From: an uncultured Actinotalea sp.
GTDB taxonomy: Bacteria; Actinomycetota; Actinomycetes; Actinomycetales; Cellulomonadaceae
Direction: 5' to 3'
NCBI RefSeq assembly: GCF_946885855.1
Contig: NZ_CAMPHH010000013.1
Span: 1-22,916, forward strand
Length of the DNA stretch: 22,916 bases
Shown: piece after piece, positions 1 through 6,558 of the stretch
Layout of the letters: each line of letters starts with the position of its first letter
Position numbering within the stretch: position 1 is the first letter of the stretch
The notes under the pieces: model-generated
The model's database searches: none
Told to the model about the DNA's origin: nothing
Seen by the model: only the letters and a program-made list of their open reading frames with translations
Program-made: the position numbers and the translations under genes

Positions 1-1
1 C

Positions 2-2302
2 GGGTCGGACGACGTCGGGATGATGACCGGGGACAGCAGCGTCAACCCGGGCGCCCCGATCATCTGCTGCACCGCGGAGATCCTCGCGAACATCGCGCTG
101 CGCACCGGCGAGGGCGTGGCCGAGGCGCCCGGGCACCAGGACGACCCCGCGGTGCCGGGCGAGGACGCCGTCGGCCAGGTCGTCATGGACGAGTTCCACT
201 TCTACGCCGACCCCCAGCGCGGCTGGGCCTGGCAGGTCCCCCTCCTCGAGCTGCCCCGGACCCAGTTCCTGCTGATGTCCGCGACGCTCGGCGACACCGC
301 GTTCTTCGCCGAGGACCTCCAGCGGCGCACCGGCGTGCCGGTCGCCGAGGTGACGAACGCCGAGCGGCCGGTGCCGCTGACCTTCTCCTACGTCGTGGAG
401 CCGCTGCACGAGGTCGTCGAGGAGCTCGTCCAGACGCACCGCGCCCCGGTGTACCTCGTCCACTTCACGCAGAAGGACGCCGTCGAGCGCGCCCAGGCGC
501 TGCTGTCGACCACCGTCGCCTCCCGCGAGCAGCGGGACCGGATCGCCGCGGAGCTGGGCGCGTTCCGGTTCGGCACGGGTTTCGGCAAGACGCTCTCGCG
601 CCTGCTCCGCCACGGGGTGGGCGTCCACCACGCGGGGATGCTGCCGCGCTACCGGCGCGTCGTCGAGCGGCTCACGCAGCAGGGCCTGCTCACCGTCGTG
701 TGCGGCACGGACACCCTGGGCGTGGGCATCAACCTGCCGATCCGCACCGTGGTGCTCACCTCGCTGGTGAAGTACGACGGCGTGCGGATGCGGCACCTGT
801 CCGCCCGGGAGTTCCACCAGATCGCGGGCCGGGCGGGCCGCGCGGGGTACGACACGGTCGGTGAGGTGCTCGTCATGGCGCCGGACCACGTCATCGAGAA
901 CCGCAAGCTCCTGGCCAAGGCCGGGGACGACCCGAAGAAGCTCCGGAAGATCGTCCGCAAGAAGGCGCCCGAGGGCGCGGTGAACTGGACGGACAAGACC
1001 TTCGAGCGGCTTCGCGACGCCCCGCCCGAGCCGCTGACGTCGAGCTTCGCGGTGACCCACGCCATGGTGCTCAACGTGCTGTCACGCCCGGGCGACCCCG
1101 TCGCGGCGATGCGCCGCCTGCTCACGGACAACCACGAGCCGGAGGCGGCCCGGGGGCGCCACGTGCGCCAGGCCGTGCGGATCTACCGCTCGCTGCGGAC
1201 CGCCGGCGTCGTCGAGCGGGTGCGCCGGGCGGACGGTCCGGGCTGGACCGTCCGGCTCACCGTCGACGTGCCGCCGGACTTCGCGCTCAACCAGGCCCTG
1301 TCCCCCTTCGCCTACGCCGCGCTCGACGTGCTGGACCGCGAGGCGCCGTCGTACGCCCTGGACGTCGTCTCGGTCGTCGAGGCGATCCTCGACGACCCGC
1401 GCCAGGTCCTCGCCGCCCAGGAGAACCGGGCCCGCGGCGAGGCGGTCGCCGCGATGAAGGCCGAGGGCTACGACTACGACGAGCGCATGGCGCTGCTCGA
1501 GGACGTCACCTACCCCAAGCCCCTCGCCGAGCTGCTCGAGGCCACCTTCACGATCTACCGGCGGGCGAACCCGTGGGTCGCCGACCACCAAGTCTCGCCG
1601 AAGTCGGTGGTGCGGGACCTGCACGAGCGGGCCATGACCTTCACCGAGTTCGTCTCCGTGTACGGGCTGGAGCGCACCGAGGGCGTGCTGCTGCGCTACC
1701 TCGCCGACGCCTACCGGACGCTGCGGCAGACCGTGCCGCCCGAGCGCCGCGACGAGCAGCTCGAGGACCTGGTCGAGTGGCTGGGCGAGCTCGTCCGCGG
1801 CACCGACTCCAGCCTCCTGGACGAGTGGGAGCGGCTGCGCGACCCCGAGGCCTTCGCCGACGGCGCCCCGGCACAGGCCGACGACGGCGTCGCGGCCACC
1901 CGGGTCACCGCCAACCGGCGCGCGTTCCGGGTGCTCGTCCGCAACGCGCTCTTCCGGCGGGTCGAGCTCGCCGCCCGCGAGCGCTGGGAGGCGCTCGGGG
2001 CCCTCGGCGACGTGGACACCGACGGCGCGGCATGGACCGCCGACCGCTGGGCCGACGCCCTGGACCCGTACTTCGACGAGCACGCAGAGATGGGCACGGG
2101 GCCGGACGCGCGCGGGCCGGCGCTGCTCCTCATCACCGAGCGCCCGGCCGGCGGTGGGGCCGGCGAGCGGTGGGAGGTCCGGCAGGTGCTCGACGACCCG
2201 GCCGGCGACCGGGACTGGCGCATCGACGCCGCCGTCGACCTCGCCGTGAGCGACGAGCGCGGTGAGCCCGCGATCGTCGTCACCGCGGCCGGGCGCCTGT
2301 GA
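2..2302 (+). CDS. Ski2-like DEAD/DEAH-box RNA helicase with DUF3516-type C-terminus (5' end outside window)
   Basis: ATP-dependent SF2 helicase of the Ski2/Mtr4-like type, probably acting on RNA. The frame is open from base 2, so the N-terminus with the Walker A motif lies outside the window; 766 residues are visible. Numbering from the first visible residue, TGD-x3-NPGAP and TAEIL are the early motifs, DEFH is motif II (Ski2 proteins usually have DEVH), and SAT is motif III. HFTQKD lies in the motif IV region, GTDTLGVGINLP is motif V and QIAGRAGRAG is motif VI. The remaining ~470 residues match what I know of the actinobacterial helicases annotated with DUF3516. No frameshift is visible and codon use matches the neighbours. 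The next gene follows after 82 bp behind its own promoter, so they are probably not one operon. Confidence 0.93.
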   Translation, partial: GSDDVGMMTGDSSVNPGAPIICCTAEILANIALRTGEGVAEAPGHQDDPAVPGEDAVGQVVMDEFHFYADPQRGWAWQVPLLELPRTQFLLMSATLGDTAFFAEDLQRRTGVPVAEVTNAERPVPLTFSYVVEPLHEVVEELVQTHRAPVYLVHFTQKDAVERAQALLSTTVASREQRDRIAAELGAFRFGTGFGKTLSRLLRHGVGVHHAGMLPRYRRVVERLTQQGLLTVVCGTDTLGVGINLPIRTVVLTSLVKYDGVRMRHLSAREFHQIAGRAGRAGYDTVGEVLVMAPDHVIENRKLLAKAGDDPKKLRKIVRKKAPEGAVNWTDKTFERLRDAPPEPLTSSFAVTHAMVLNVLSRPGDPVAAMRRLLTDNHEPEAARGRHVRQAVRIYRSLRTAGVVERVRRADGPGWTVRLTVDVPPDFALNQALSPFAYAALDVLDREAPSYALDVVSVVEAILDDPRQVLAAQENRARGEAVAAMKAEGYDYDERMALLEDVTYPKPLAELLEATFTIYRRANPWVADHQVSPKSVVRDLHERAMTFTEFVSVYGLERTEGVLLRYLADAYRTLRQTVPPERRDEQLEDLVEWLGELVRGTDSSLLDEWERLRDPEAFADGAPAQADDGVAATRVTANRRAFRVLVRNALFRRVELAARERWEALGALGDVDTDGAAWTADRWADALDPYFDEHAEMGTGPDARGPALLLITERPAGGGAGERWEVRQVLDDPAGDRDWRIDAAVDLAVSDERGEPAIVVTAAGRL

Positions 2303-2372
2303 CGGTGACGCGCCCGTGACCGTGGCGCGCGCCCGCGCCGGGACGACGCACCACCACCGGGCCGTTGCCTCG

Positions 2373-2384
2373 TAGGCTCCCGCC
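2373..2384 (+). promoter_or_regulatory. Leaderless promoter -10 (TAGGCT) of the ybaK-type gene
   Basis: TAGGCT at 2373-2378 is followed by 6 nt and then the GTG start at 2385. No Shine-Dalgarno sequence precedes the GTG. This is the geometry of an actinobacterial leaderless transcript beginning at the start codon. I see no clear -35. Confidence 0.6.
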
Positions 2385-2879
2385 GTGGCGAGGAAAAAGG
2401 GTCCCAGCGGCACGCCTGCGCTCGTCGCCCTCGAGGCGGCCGGGGTCCCGCACACGGTGCACCCGTACGAGCACGACCCCGGATCCGACCTCGGCTACGG
2501 GCTCGAGGCCGCACAGGCGATCGGCGTCCCGGCCGAGCAGGTGTTCAAGACCCTCATGGCGGTGGTCGACGGCGAGCTCACGGTCGCCGTCGTGCCCGTG
2601 ACGGGGATGCTGGACCTCAAGGCCTTGGCCCAGGCGGTGGGCGCGAAGCGTGCGGTCATGGCCGAGAAGCCCGCGGCGGAGCGCGCCACGGGCTACGTCG
2701 TCGGCGGGATCTCGCCGCTCGGCCAGCGCACCGCGCACCGCACCGTCGTCGACGAGACCGCCGAGCTGTTCGACGTCGTCTACGTCTCCGGGGGCCGGCG
2801 GGGGCTGGACGTCGGGCTCGCGCCCGCCGACCTCGTCCGGCTCACCGGCGCCGTCGTCGCCGACGTCGCACGCGGCTGA
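2385..2879 (+). CDS. ybaK: Cys-tRNA(Pro) deacylase, YbaK/EbsC family
   Basis: Trans-editing enzyme that hydrolyses Cys-tRNA(Pro) mischarged by prolyl-tRNA synthetase, in the cytoplasm. The protein has 164 residues, the usual size for YbaK. The catalytic lysine region is VFKTLM (Lys55), and the family's GG-x-SP loop is GGISPLG (residues 107-113). The N-terminal HPYEHDP segment is also typical. The GTG start is chosen because a -10 element sits 6 nt upstream and the protein length then fits the family; an ORF in another frame that overlaps this start is a shadow. The gene converges with the yccF-like gene and shares a hairpin with it. Confidence 0.93.
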   Translation: MARKKGPSGTPALVALEAAGVPHTVHPYEHDPGSDLGYGLEAAQAIGVPAEQVFKTLMAVVDGELTVAVVPVTGMLDLKALAQAVGAKRAVMAEKPAAERATGYVVGGISPLGQRTAHRTVVDETAELFDVVYVSGGRRGLDVGLAPADLVRLTGAVVADVARG

Positions 2880-2882
2880 CGG

Positions 2883-2902
2883 GCACGCCCCTCAGGGCGT
2901 GC
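2883..2902. terminator. Bidirectional hairpin terminator between convergent genes
   Basis: A perfect 8-bp inverted repeat (GCACGCCC, loop CTCA, GGGCGTGC) begins 4 bp after the ybaK stop and ends 12 bp before the yccF stop. There is no T-tract, which is common for terminators in high-GC actinobacteria. Confidence 0.6.
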
Positions 2903-2914
2903 TCGTGGACGGGC

Positions 2915-3313
2915 TCAGCGGACGGACTCGGCGAACGGCCGGTCCGTGCTGACGACCTCCTTGCCCAGCGGCAGCAGCGAGATCGGGATGAGCTTGAGGT
3001 TCGCGATGCCCATCGGGATGCCGATGATCGACACGAACAGGGGGATCGCCGTGAGCACGTGCCCGATCGCGAGCCAGACGCCCGCCACGACGAGCCAGAT
3101 GACGTTGCCCAGCGTCGACCAGGCACCTGCACCCGGCTTGTCCACCACCGTGCGCCCGAAGGGCCAGAGCACGTAGCCCGCGATCCGGAACGAGGCGATG
3201 CCGAACGGGATCGTCACGACGAGGAGGCAGCAGAGGATGCCCGCCGCGACGTAGCCGAGAGCGAGCCAGGCGCCGGCGAAGAACAGCCAGATGACGTTGA
3301 GGAGCGCTTTCAC
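2915..3313 (-). CDS. YccF domain-containing inner-membrane protein
   Basis: Small membrane protein of unknown biochemical role. With a GTG start at 3313 it has 132 residues and two tandem YccF units. Each unit begins NVIWL and continues with a hydrophobic stretch, an IPFGIA or IPMGIA turn and a terminal (W/L)P(F/L)G(R/K) motif. Expect two to four membrane segments. I chose the GTG before KALLNVIWLF because the frame upstream of it is charged and unlike the family, and a GAGAGG/GGAG stretch lies before it. It is divergent from the AhpD-like gene and convergent with ybaK. No function can be read from the context. Confidence 0.85.
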   Translation of the reverse strand: MKALLNVIWLFFAGAWLALGYVAAGILCCLLVVTIPFGIASFRIAGYVLWPFGRTVVDKPGAGAWSTLGNVIWLVVAGVWLAIGHVLTAIPLFVSIIGIPMGIANLKLIPISLLPLGKEVVSTDRPFAESVR

Positions 3314-3376
3314 GGCTCCAGCCTCTCCCACGCCCGTCCGCGGCGACATCGGGGATCCACCGGACCCGCCCCTGAC

Positions 3377-3403
3377 CGTCACATCGCAGGCCACTCGCCC
3401 GTC
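3377..3403 (+). promoter_or_regulatory. Predicted ECF41-type sigma promoter for the AhpD-like gene
   Basis: CGTCACA at 3377-3383 is followed by exactly 16 nt and CGTC at 3400-3403, 29 nt before the ATG at 3433. As I recall it, the motif reported for ECF41 sigma factors is TGTCACA-N16-CGTC, so this matches 10 of 11 positions with exact spacing. The same arrangement precedes the sigma gene itself at 5143-5169. Confidence 0.7.
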
Positions 3404-3432
3404 ATGCAGGCGTACCCGATCCAGGAGGAGTC

Positions 3433-4026
3433 ATGGCCCGTCTCGCCCCGCCCACCCGCACCGGTCTGCCGACCCGCGCGGCCCTCGCTCTGCTCCGTCG
3501 CCTCTTCGGGAGGCGGCTGGAGCCCCAGGCGATCACCGCGCACCACCGGGGGTCCTTCTGGGGCGGCCTGCTGCACGAGGGGGTGCTCCTGCGCTCCCGG
3601 TCCAGCCTGCCGCCCGGCCTCGCCGACCTCGTGAACCACCGCACGGCCGTCGTCATCGGGTGCCCGTGGTGCCTCGACTTCAGCGCGATGCTGGCACTGC
3701 GCACGGGCGTCACGGCGGACCAGCTCCTGGCCGTGCCCGAGTACGCCGGTTCGGCCCTCTTCTCCGGCCTCGAGAAGCGGGCGATGGCCTACGCCGACGC
3801 ACTCACCGCCACCCCGCTGACCGTCAGCGACGAGCAGGTGGCGGCACTGCGCGCGGAGCTCGGGGACTCCGGCCTCGTCGAGCTCACCCACCTCATCACC
3901 CTGGAGAACCAGCGCTCCCGGTTCAACCACGGGCTCGGGATCACCGCACAGGGCTTCACCGACGCCGCCGTCTGCGCCGTGCCCGGAACCCGTGCCCCGG
4001 CCGCCGGCGACGACGGTCCGGACTGA
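3433..4026 (+). CDS. AhpD-like carboxymuconolactone decarboxylase family protein
   Basis: Predicted thiol-active protein of the AhpD/CMD superfamily, 197 residues. The redox pair is Cys77 and Cys80 in GCPWCLDF; AhpD proteins use such a CxxC in peroxide reduction or related chemistry. The substrate here cannot be read from sequence. The ATG at 3433 has a strong ribosome site (GGAGGAG, 4 nt spacer). The gene converges on an ECF41 sigma gene, and members of that sigma group are known to lie beside carboxymuconolactone decarboxylases, oxidoreductases or epimerases. It is therefore the likely target of that sigma, and the matching promoter at 3377-3403 supports this. A strong hairpin follows the stop. 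Confidence 0.9.
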   Translation: MARLAPPTRTGLPTRAALALLRRLFGRRLEPQAITAHHRGSFWGGLLHEGVLLRSRSSLPPGLADLVNHRTAVVIGCPWCLDFSAMLALRTGVTADQLLAVPEYAGSALFSGLEKRAMAYADALTATPLTVSDEQVAALRAELGDSGLVELTHLITLENQRSRFNHGLGITAQGFTDAAVCAVPGTRAPAAGDDGPD

Positions 4027-4071
4027 CGGGAGCCCCCGCCGGCCCGCGCGCCCGGTCGGGGCCGGCCGGGG

Positions 4072-4105
4072 CCGGTCCGGGCCGGAGCACCGCGGCCCGG
4101 ACCGG
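4072..4105. terminator. Bidirectional terminator between AhpD-like and sigma genes
   Basis: Perfect 12-bp inverted repeat, CCGGTCCGGGCC (4072-4083) with GGCCCGGACCGG (4094-4105) and a 10-nt loop. It ends one base before the sigma stop codon. It can serve both convergent transcripts; there is no T-run. Confidence 0.7.
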
Positions 4106-5095
4106 TCAGGCCCCGAGAAGCGCGGCCGGTACCCGCGCCAGCTTCTCGGGGTTGCGCACGATGTCGACGCCGGTGACCACACCGCCGGGCCCCACGTGCG
4201 GCACGACCACCGACCGGTCGACGAGACCGTCGGGCGAGGCCGCCACGACGACCAGGCCCACCTCACCGTTGACGAGGACCGGCACGACCTCCACGGGTCC
4301 GGCGGCACGCTGGACGAGGCCGAGGAGGAAGCGCGCGACGCCGTCGGCGCCCACGACAGGCCGCAGCGCGGCGCGCACCCGGCCGCCGCCATCGCTGCGC
4401 AGCACCACGTCCGGCGCGAGGAGCCCGACGAGCCGGCCGAGGTCCCCGCCGGCCGCCGCCCGGGCGAAGGCCTCGACGACGTCGCGCTGCAGGGCGCGGT
4501 CGACCGGCCGCGGCGGGCCTTCCTGCTCCACGGCCCGGCGCGCCCGGGCCGCGAGCTGGCGCGCCGCGGCCGGCGTCGCGTCGAGGACGCGGGCGACCTC
4601 GTCGAACGGCACCGCGAAGACGTCGTGCAGCACGAGGGCGACCCGCTGCTCCGGGGTGAGGCGCTCGAGGGCGACCAGCAGGGCGAGCCGGACCGACTCG
4701 TCGATCTCCACCTGGGCGGCCGGCCCCTCCTCCGTCGCGACGACGGGCTCCGGCAGCCACGGCCCGACGTAGACCTCGCGCACGGTGCGCGCCGACCGCA
4801 GCCGGTCCAGGCAGAGGCGCGACGTCACCGTCGTCAGCCACGCCGCCGGTTCACGCAGCTGCCCCGCGTCCACCTGGGACAGACGCAACCACGCGTCCTG
4901 GACCACGTCCTCCGCGTCGGCCAGCGTGCCGAGCATGCGGTAGGCCAGATCGGTGAGCCTGCGGCGGTGCTGCTCGAACATCGCTGCCGTCACCTCGGCT
5001 GCCGTCACCTCGTCGGCCCGCTCGTCGGCGGTCCCGCGAGGGGGCCGTTCGCAGGGCTGCCGAGCGGGCTCCTGACTGGGCACCTGACTGGGCAT
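4106..5095 (-). CDS. ECF sigma factor of the ECF41 (SigJ-like) type with C-terminal SnoaL-like domain
   Basis: RNA polymerase sigma-70-like factor, 329 residues. An N-terminal extension (1-38) precedes region 2 (about 39-105, with DLAYRMLG and AEDVVQDAWLRL) and region 4 (about 142-190, with LTPEQR and an FDEVARVLDATPAAARQ helix-turn-helix). A SnoaL/NTF2-like domain follows (about 203-325). The three signatures of ECF41 are all present: WLPEP (113-117), DGGGR (235-239) and NPEKL (315-319; usually NPDKL). In this group the fused domain modulates activity in place of an anti-sigma factor. The ATG at 5095 has AGAGGA 6 nt upstream, so I keep it over the internal Met39. A matching ECF41 promoter lies upstream, suggesting autoregulation. 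The gene converges with the AhpD-like gene. Confidence 0.93.
   Translation of the reverse strand: MPSQVPSQEPARQPCERPPRGTADERADEVTAAEVTAAMFEQHRRRLTDLAYRMLGTLADAEDVVQDAWLRLSQVDAGQLREPAAWLTTVTSRLCLDRLRSARTVREVYVGPWLPEPVVATEEGPAAQVEIDESVRLALLVALERLTPEQRVALVLHDVFAVPFDEVARVLDATPAAARQLAARARRAVEQEGPPRPVDRALQRDVVEAFARAAAGGDLGRLVGLLAPDVVLRSDGGGRVRAALRPVVGADGVARFLLGLVQRAAGPVEVVPVLVNGEVGLVVVAASPDGLVDRSVVVPHVGPGGVVTGVDIVRNPEKLARVPAALLGA
4983..5012 (-). repeat. 15-bp perfect tandem repeat inside the sigma gene
   Basis: GCTGCCGTCACCTCG occurs twice head to tail (4983-4997 and 4998-5012). On the coding strand it yields EVTAA twice, just before the conserved region 2. It looks like a recent in-frame duplication in an unconserved N-terminal extension. 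Confidence 0.85.
5071..5094 (-). repeat. 12-bp tandem repeat at the sigma gene start
   Basis: CCTGACTGGGCA occurs twice in tandem at 5071-5082 and 5083-5094. It encodes the PSQ-PSQ pattern right after the initiator Met. Together with the 15-bp repeat it shows the N-terminal extension was built by short in-frame duplications. Confidence 0.85.
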
Positions 5096-5142
5096 GCTGG
5101 ATCCTCTCGCAGACGGGGCCCTGGACGCAGGCCCGCCCGTCG

Positions 5143-5169
5143 GACGACCCGGACCGGTCCGACGTGACG
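5143..5169 (-). promoter_or_regulatory. Predicted ECF41-type promoter of the sigma gene
   Basis: Read on the minus strand, CGTCACG (5169-5163) is followed by 16 nt and CGTC (5146-5143). The sigma start codon lies 47 nt further on. The element is near-identical to the one before the AhpD-like gene, which is what autoregulation would give. Confidence 0.65.
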
Positions 5170-5171
5170 GC

Positions 5172-5183
5172 TACAGTCGCGCT
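5172..5183 (+). promoter_or_regulatory. Leaderless promoter -10 (TACAGT) of yggS
   Basis: TACAGT at 5172-5177 is followed by 6 nt and the GTG start at 5184, with no Shine-Dalgarno sequence. Its -35 region would fall around 5149-5154, inside the divergent sigma promoter. Confidence 0.6.
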
Positions 5184-5990
5184 GTGCCGCCGACCGACCA
5201 CGACCACGCGCCCCGCAGCGGACCCGGAAGCACGCCCGACGACGTCGCCGCCCGGCTCGCCGCGGCACGGGGGCGCGTGGCCGCGGCGGCCCGGGCCGCA
5301 GGCCGCGGACCCGGTGACGTCCGGCTCCTGCTCGCCTCCAAGCGGATGCCGGTCGACGTCGTCCGGCGCGCGGTCGTCGCGGGCGGGACCCTCCTCGGCG
5401 AGAACACGGTCCAGGAGCTCGTGGCCAAGGCGCCGGACCTCACGCCCCTGGGCGCCGAGCTCCACCTCATCGGGCACCTGCAGTCCAACAAGGTCAACGC
5501 GGCGCTGCGCTGGGCCCACTGCGTGCAGAGCGTCGACTCCCTCGCACTCGCCGAGCGGCTCTCCCGCCGGTGCGTCACGACGGACCGCGACCTCGACGTC
5601 ATGGTCCAGGTCAACGTCTCGGGCGAGGACAGCAAGTCCGGCGTCGCCCCGGACGACGCCGCGGCACTCGCGGCGCAGGTCGCGGCTCTGCCGAGGCTCC
5701 GCCTGGTCGGGTTCATGACGATCGGGGCGAGCACCGACGACGAGAGCCGGGTGCGGGCCGGCTTCGCGCGGCTGCGCCGGATCCGGGACGAGGTGCTCGC
5801 CTCGGGGGCGCCGGGGACCGGCGACGCGACGGAGCTGTCGATGGGGATGAGCGGCGACCTCGAGATCGCTGTGGCGGAGGGCGCCACCGTGGTGCGGCTC
5901 GGGACGGCGGTGTTCGGTGCGCGACCGCCGCAGCCCGCGCAGGACGCAGACGACGACGCCGACGCGGACGCCGCGAAGCGCGCACCGTGA
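5184..5990 (+). CDS. yggS: YggS family pyridoxal-phosphate homeostasis protein
   Basis: Cytoplasmic fold-type III PLP-binding protein that buffers PLP and affects amino and keto acid pools. 268 residues. Visible landmarks are the PLP lysine in LLASKRMP (Lys53), GENTVQEL (72-79), HLIGHLQSNK (94-103) and SMGMSGDLEIAVAEG (219-233), followed by VRLGTAVFG. The GTG at 5184 is chosen because a -10 element lies 6 nt upstream and the frame before it reads through the sigma promoter. The last ~20 residues are an Asp/Ala-rich tail. Its TGA overlaps the GTG of the next ORF (GTGA), so the two are translationally coupled. In many actinobacteria YggS sits near ftsZ and sepF; here it does not. Confidence 0.93.
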   Translation: MPPTDHDHAPRSGPGSTPDDVAARLAAARGRVAAAARAAGRGPGDVRLLLASKRMPVDVVRRAVVAGGTLLGENTVQELVAKAPDLTPLGAELHLIGHLQSNKVNAALRWAHCVQSVDSLALAERLSRRCVTTDRDLDVMVQVNVSGEDSKSGVAPDDAAALAAQVAALPRLRLVGFMTIGASTDDESRVRAGFARLRRIRDEVLASGAPGTGDATELSMGMSGDLEIAVAEGATVVRLGTAVFGARPPQPAQDADDDADADAAKRAP

Positions 5991-6523
5991 CGCCGCCGCC
6001 GCAGCGGCTGGACCGGGAGAGCTTCGTGCTCGAGGTCGACGAGACCTTCGACCAGCCGGATCTCGACACCACGCGGTGGCTGCCGCACTACCTGCCGCAC
6101 TGGAGCAGCCGCGAGGCGACCCGGGCGCGCTGCCACCTGACGGGTCCCGGGCTGGTCCTGCGGATCGACGAGGACCAGCAGCCGCGGAGCCCCGAGTACG
6201 ACGGCGCGACCCGTGTGTCTTCGCTGCAGACCGGAGCCTTCAGCGGCCCGGTCGGCTCGTCCGTCGGGCAGCACCACTTCCGGCCGGGCCTGCGGGTCCG
6301 CCACGAGGAGCCGCGACTGCGGCTGGTCGCGTCGCACCACGGGCTGGTCGAGGTCCGCGCCGCGGCATGCCCGCACCCCGACGCACTCGTCGCCCTGTGG
6401 ATGATCGGCCTCGAGGACCGCCCGGAGCACTCCGCCGAGATCTGCGTCATGGAGGTCTTCGGCCCGCCCCGCCTGACGCGTCCGCGACCGGGACCGCTGG
6501 CGTCCCCGACCGCCTACCCCTAG
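5987..6523 (+). CDS. Truncated GH16-like (concanavalin-fold) protein, possibly a decayed gene
   Basis: 178 residues related to the actinobacterial glycoside hydrolase family 16 (laminarinase/licheninase-like) proteins. Recognisable parts are FDQPDLDTTRWLPHYLPHWSS, RVSSLQTGAFSGPVGS, GQHHF, a VEVRA strand and the active-site strand AEICVMEVFG. Glu151 and Glu156 fit the nucleophile and acid/base of the GH16 E-x-D-x-x-E motif, with Cys153 in place of the Asp. From memory, full relatives continue for about 70-100 residues with further strands; here the frame ends after ~20 Pro/Arg-rich residues that do not resemble them. A sandwich lacking these strands may not fold. It starts at a GTG overlapping the yggS stop. 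There is no signal peptide, so it would be cytoplasmic. Confidence 0.65.
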   Translation: MTPPPQRLDRESFVLEVDETFDQPDLDTTRWLPHYLPHWSSREATRARCHLTGPGLVLRIDEDQQPRSPEYDGATRVSSLQTGAFSGPVGSSVGQHHFRPGLRVRHEEPRLRLVASHHGLVEVRAAACPHPDALVALWMIGLEDRPEHSAEICVMEVFGPPRLTRPRPGPLASPTAYP

Positions 6524-6546
6524 ACTAGTTGAAAGGTGAACTAGTC
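6521..6546 (+). promoter_or_regulatory. Promoter (-10 TAGACT) overlapped by an 8-bp palindrome, candidate operator
   Basis: GACTAGTT (6523-6530) and AACTAGTC (6539-6546) are perfect inverted repeats with an 8-nt spacer. They sit in an AT-rich island just before the ribosome site of the hydroquinone-reductase-like gene. TAGACT at 6521-6526 is a plausible -10, so the palindrome would cover the -10 and the transcription start. That is a typical place for a dimeric repressor of the MarR or similar type. The regulator is not in the window. Confidence 0.6.
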
Positions 6547-6558
6547 GAGGAGGTCGCG

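Noticed and set aside
1082..2455. 457-codon minus-strand frame opposite the helicase gene
   Set aside because: Shadow of the helicase codons; low-complexity product and no ribosome site.
4979..4981. Internal ATG (Met39) as the start of the sigma factor
   Set aside because: It would match shorter relatives, but the ATG at 5095 has a better-spaced AGAGGA and follows the matching promoter; kept as an alternative only.
4983..5012. Tandem repeats as a possible CRISPR or VNTR array
   Set aside because: Only two units, no spacers, and in frame within a coding region.
6529..6558. Upstream TTG start for the hydroquinone-reductase-like gene
   Set aside because: The TTG lies inside the palindrome and predicted -10 region, while the GTG at 6559 has a strong ribosome site and gives the family length.
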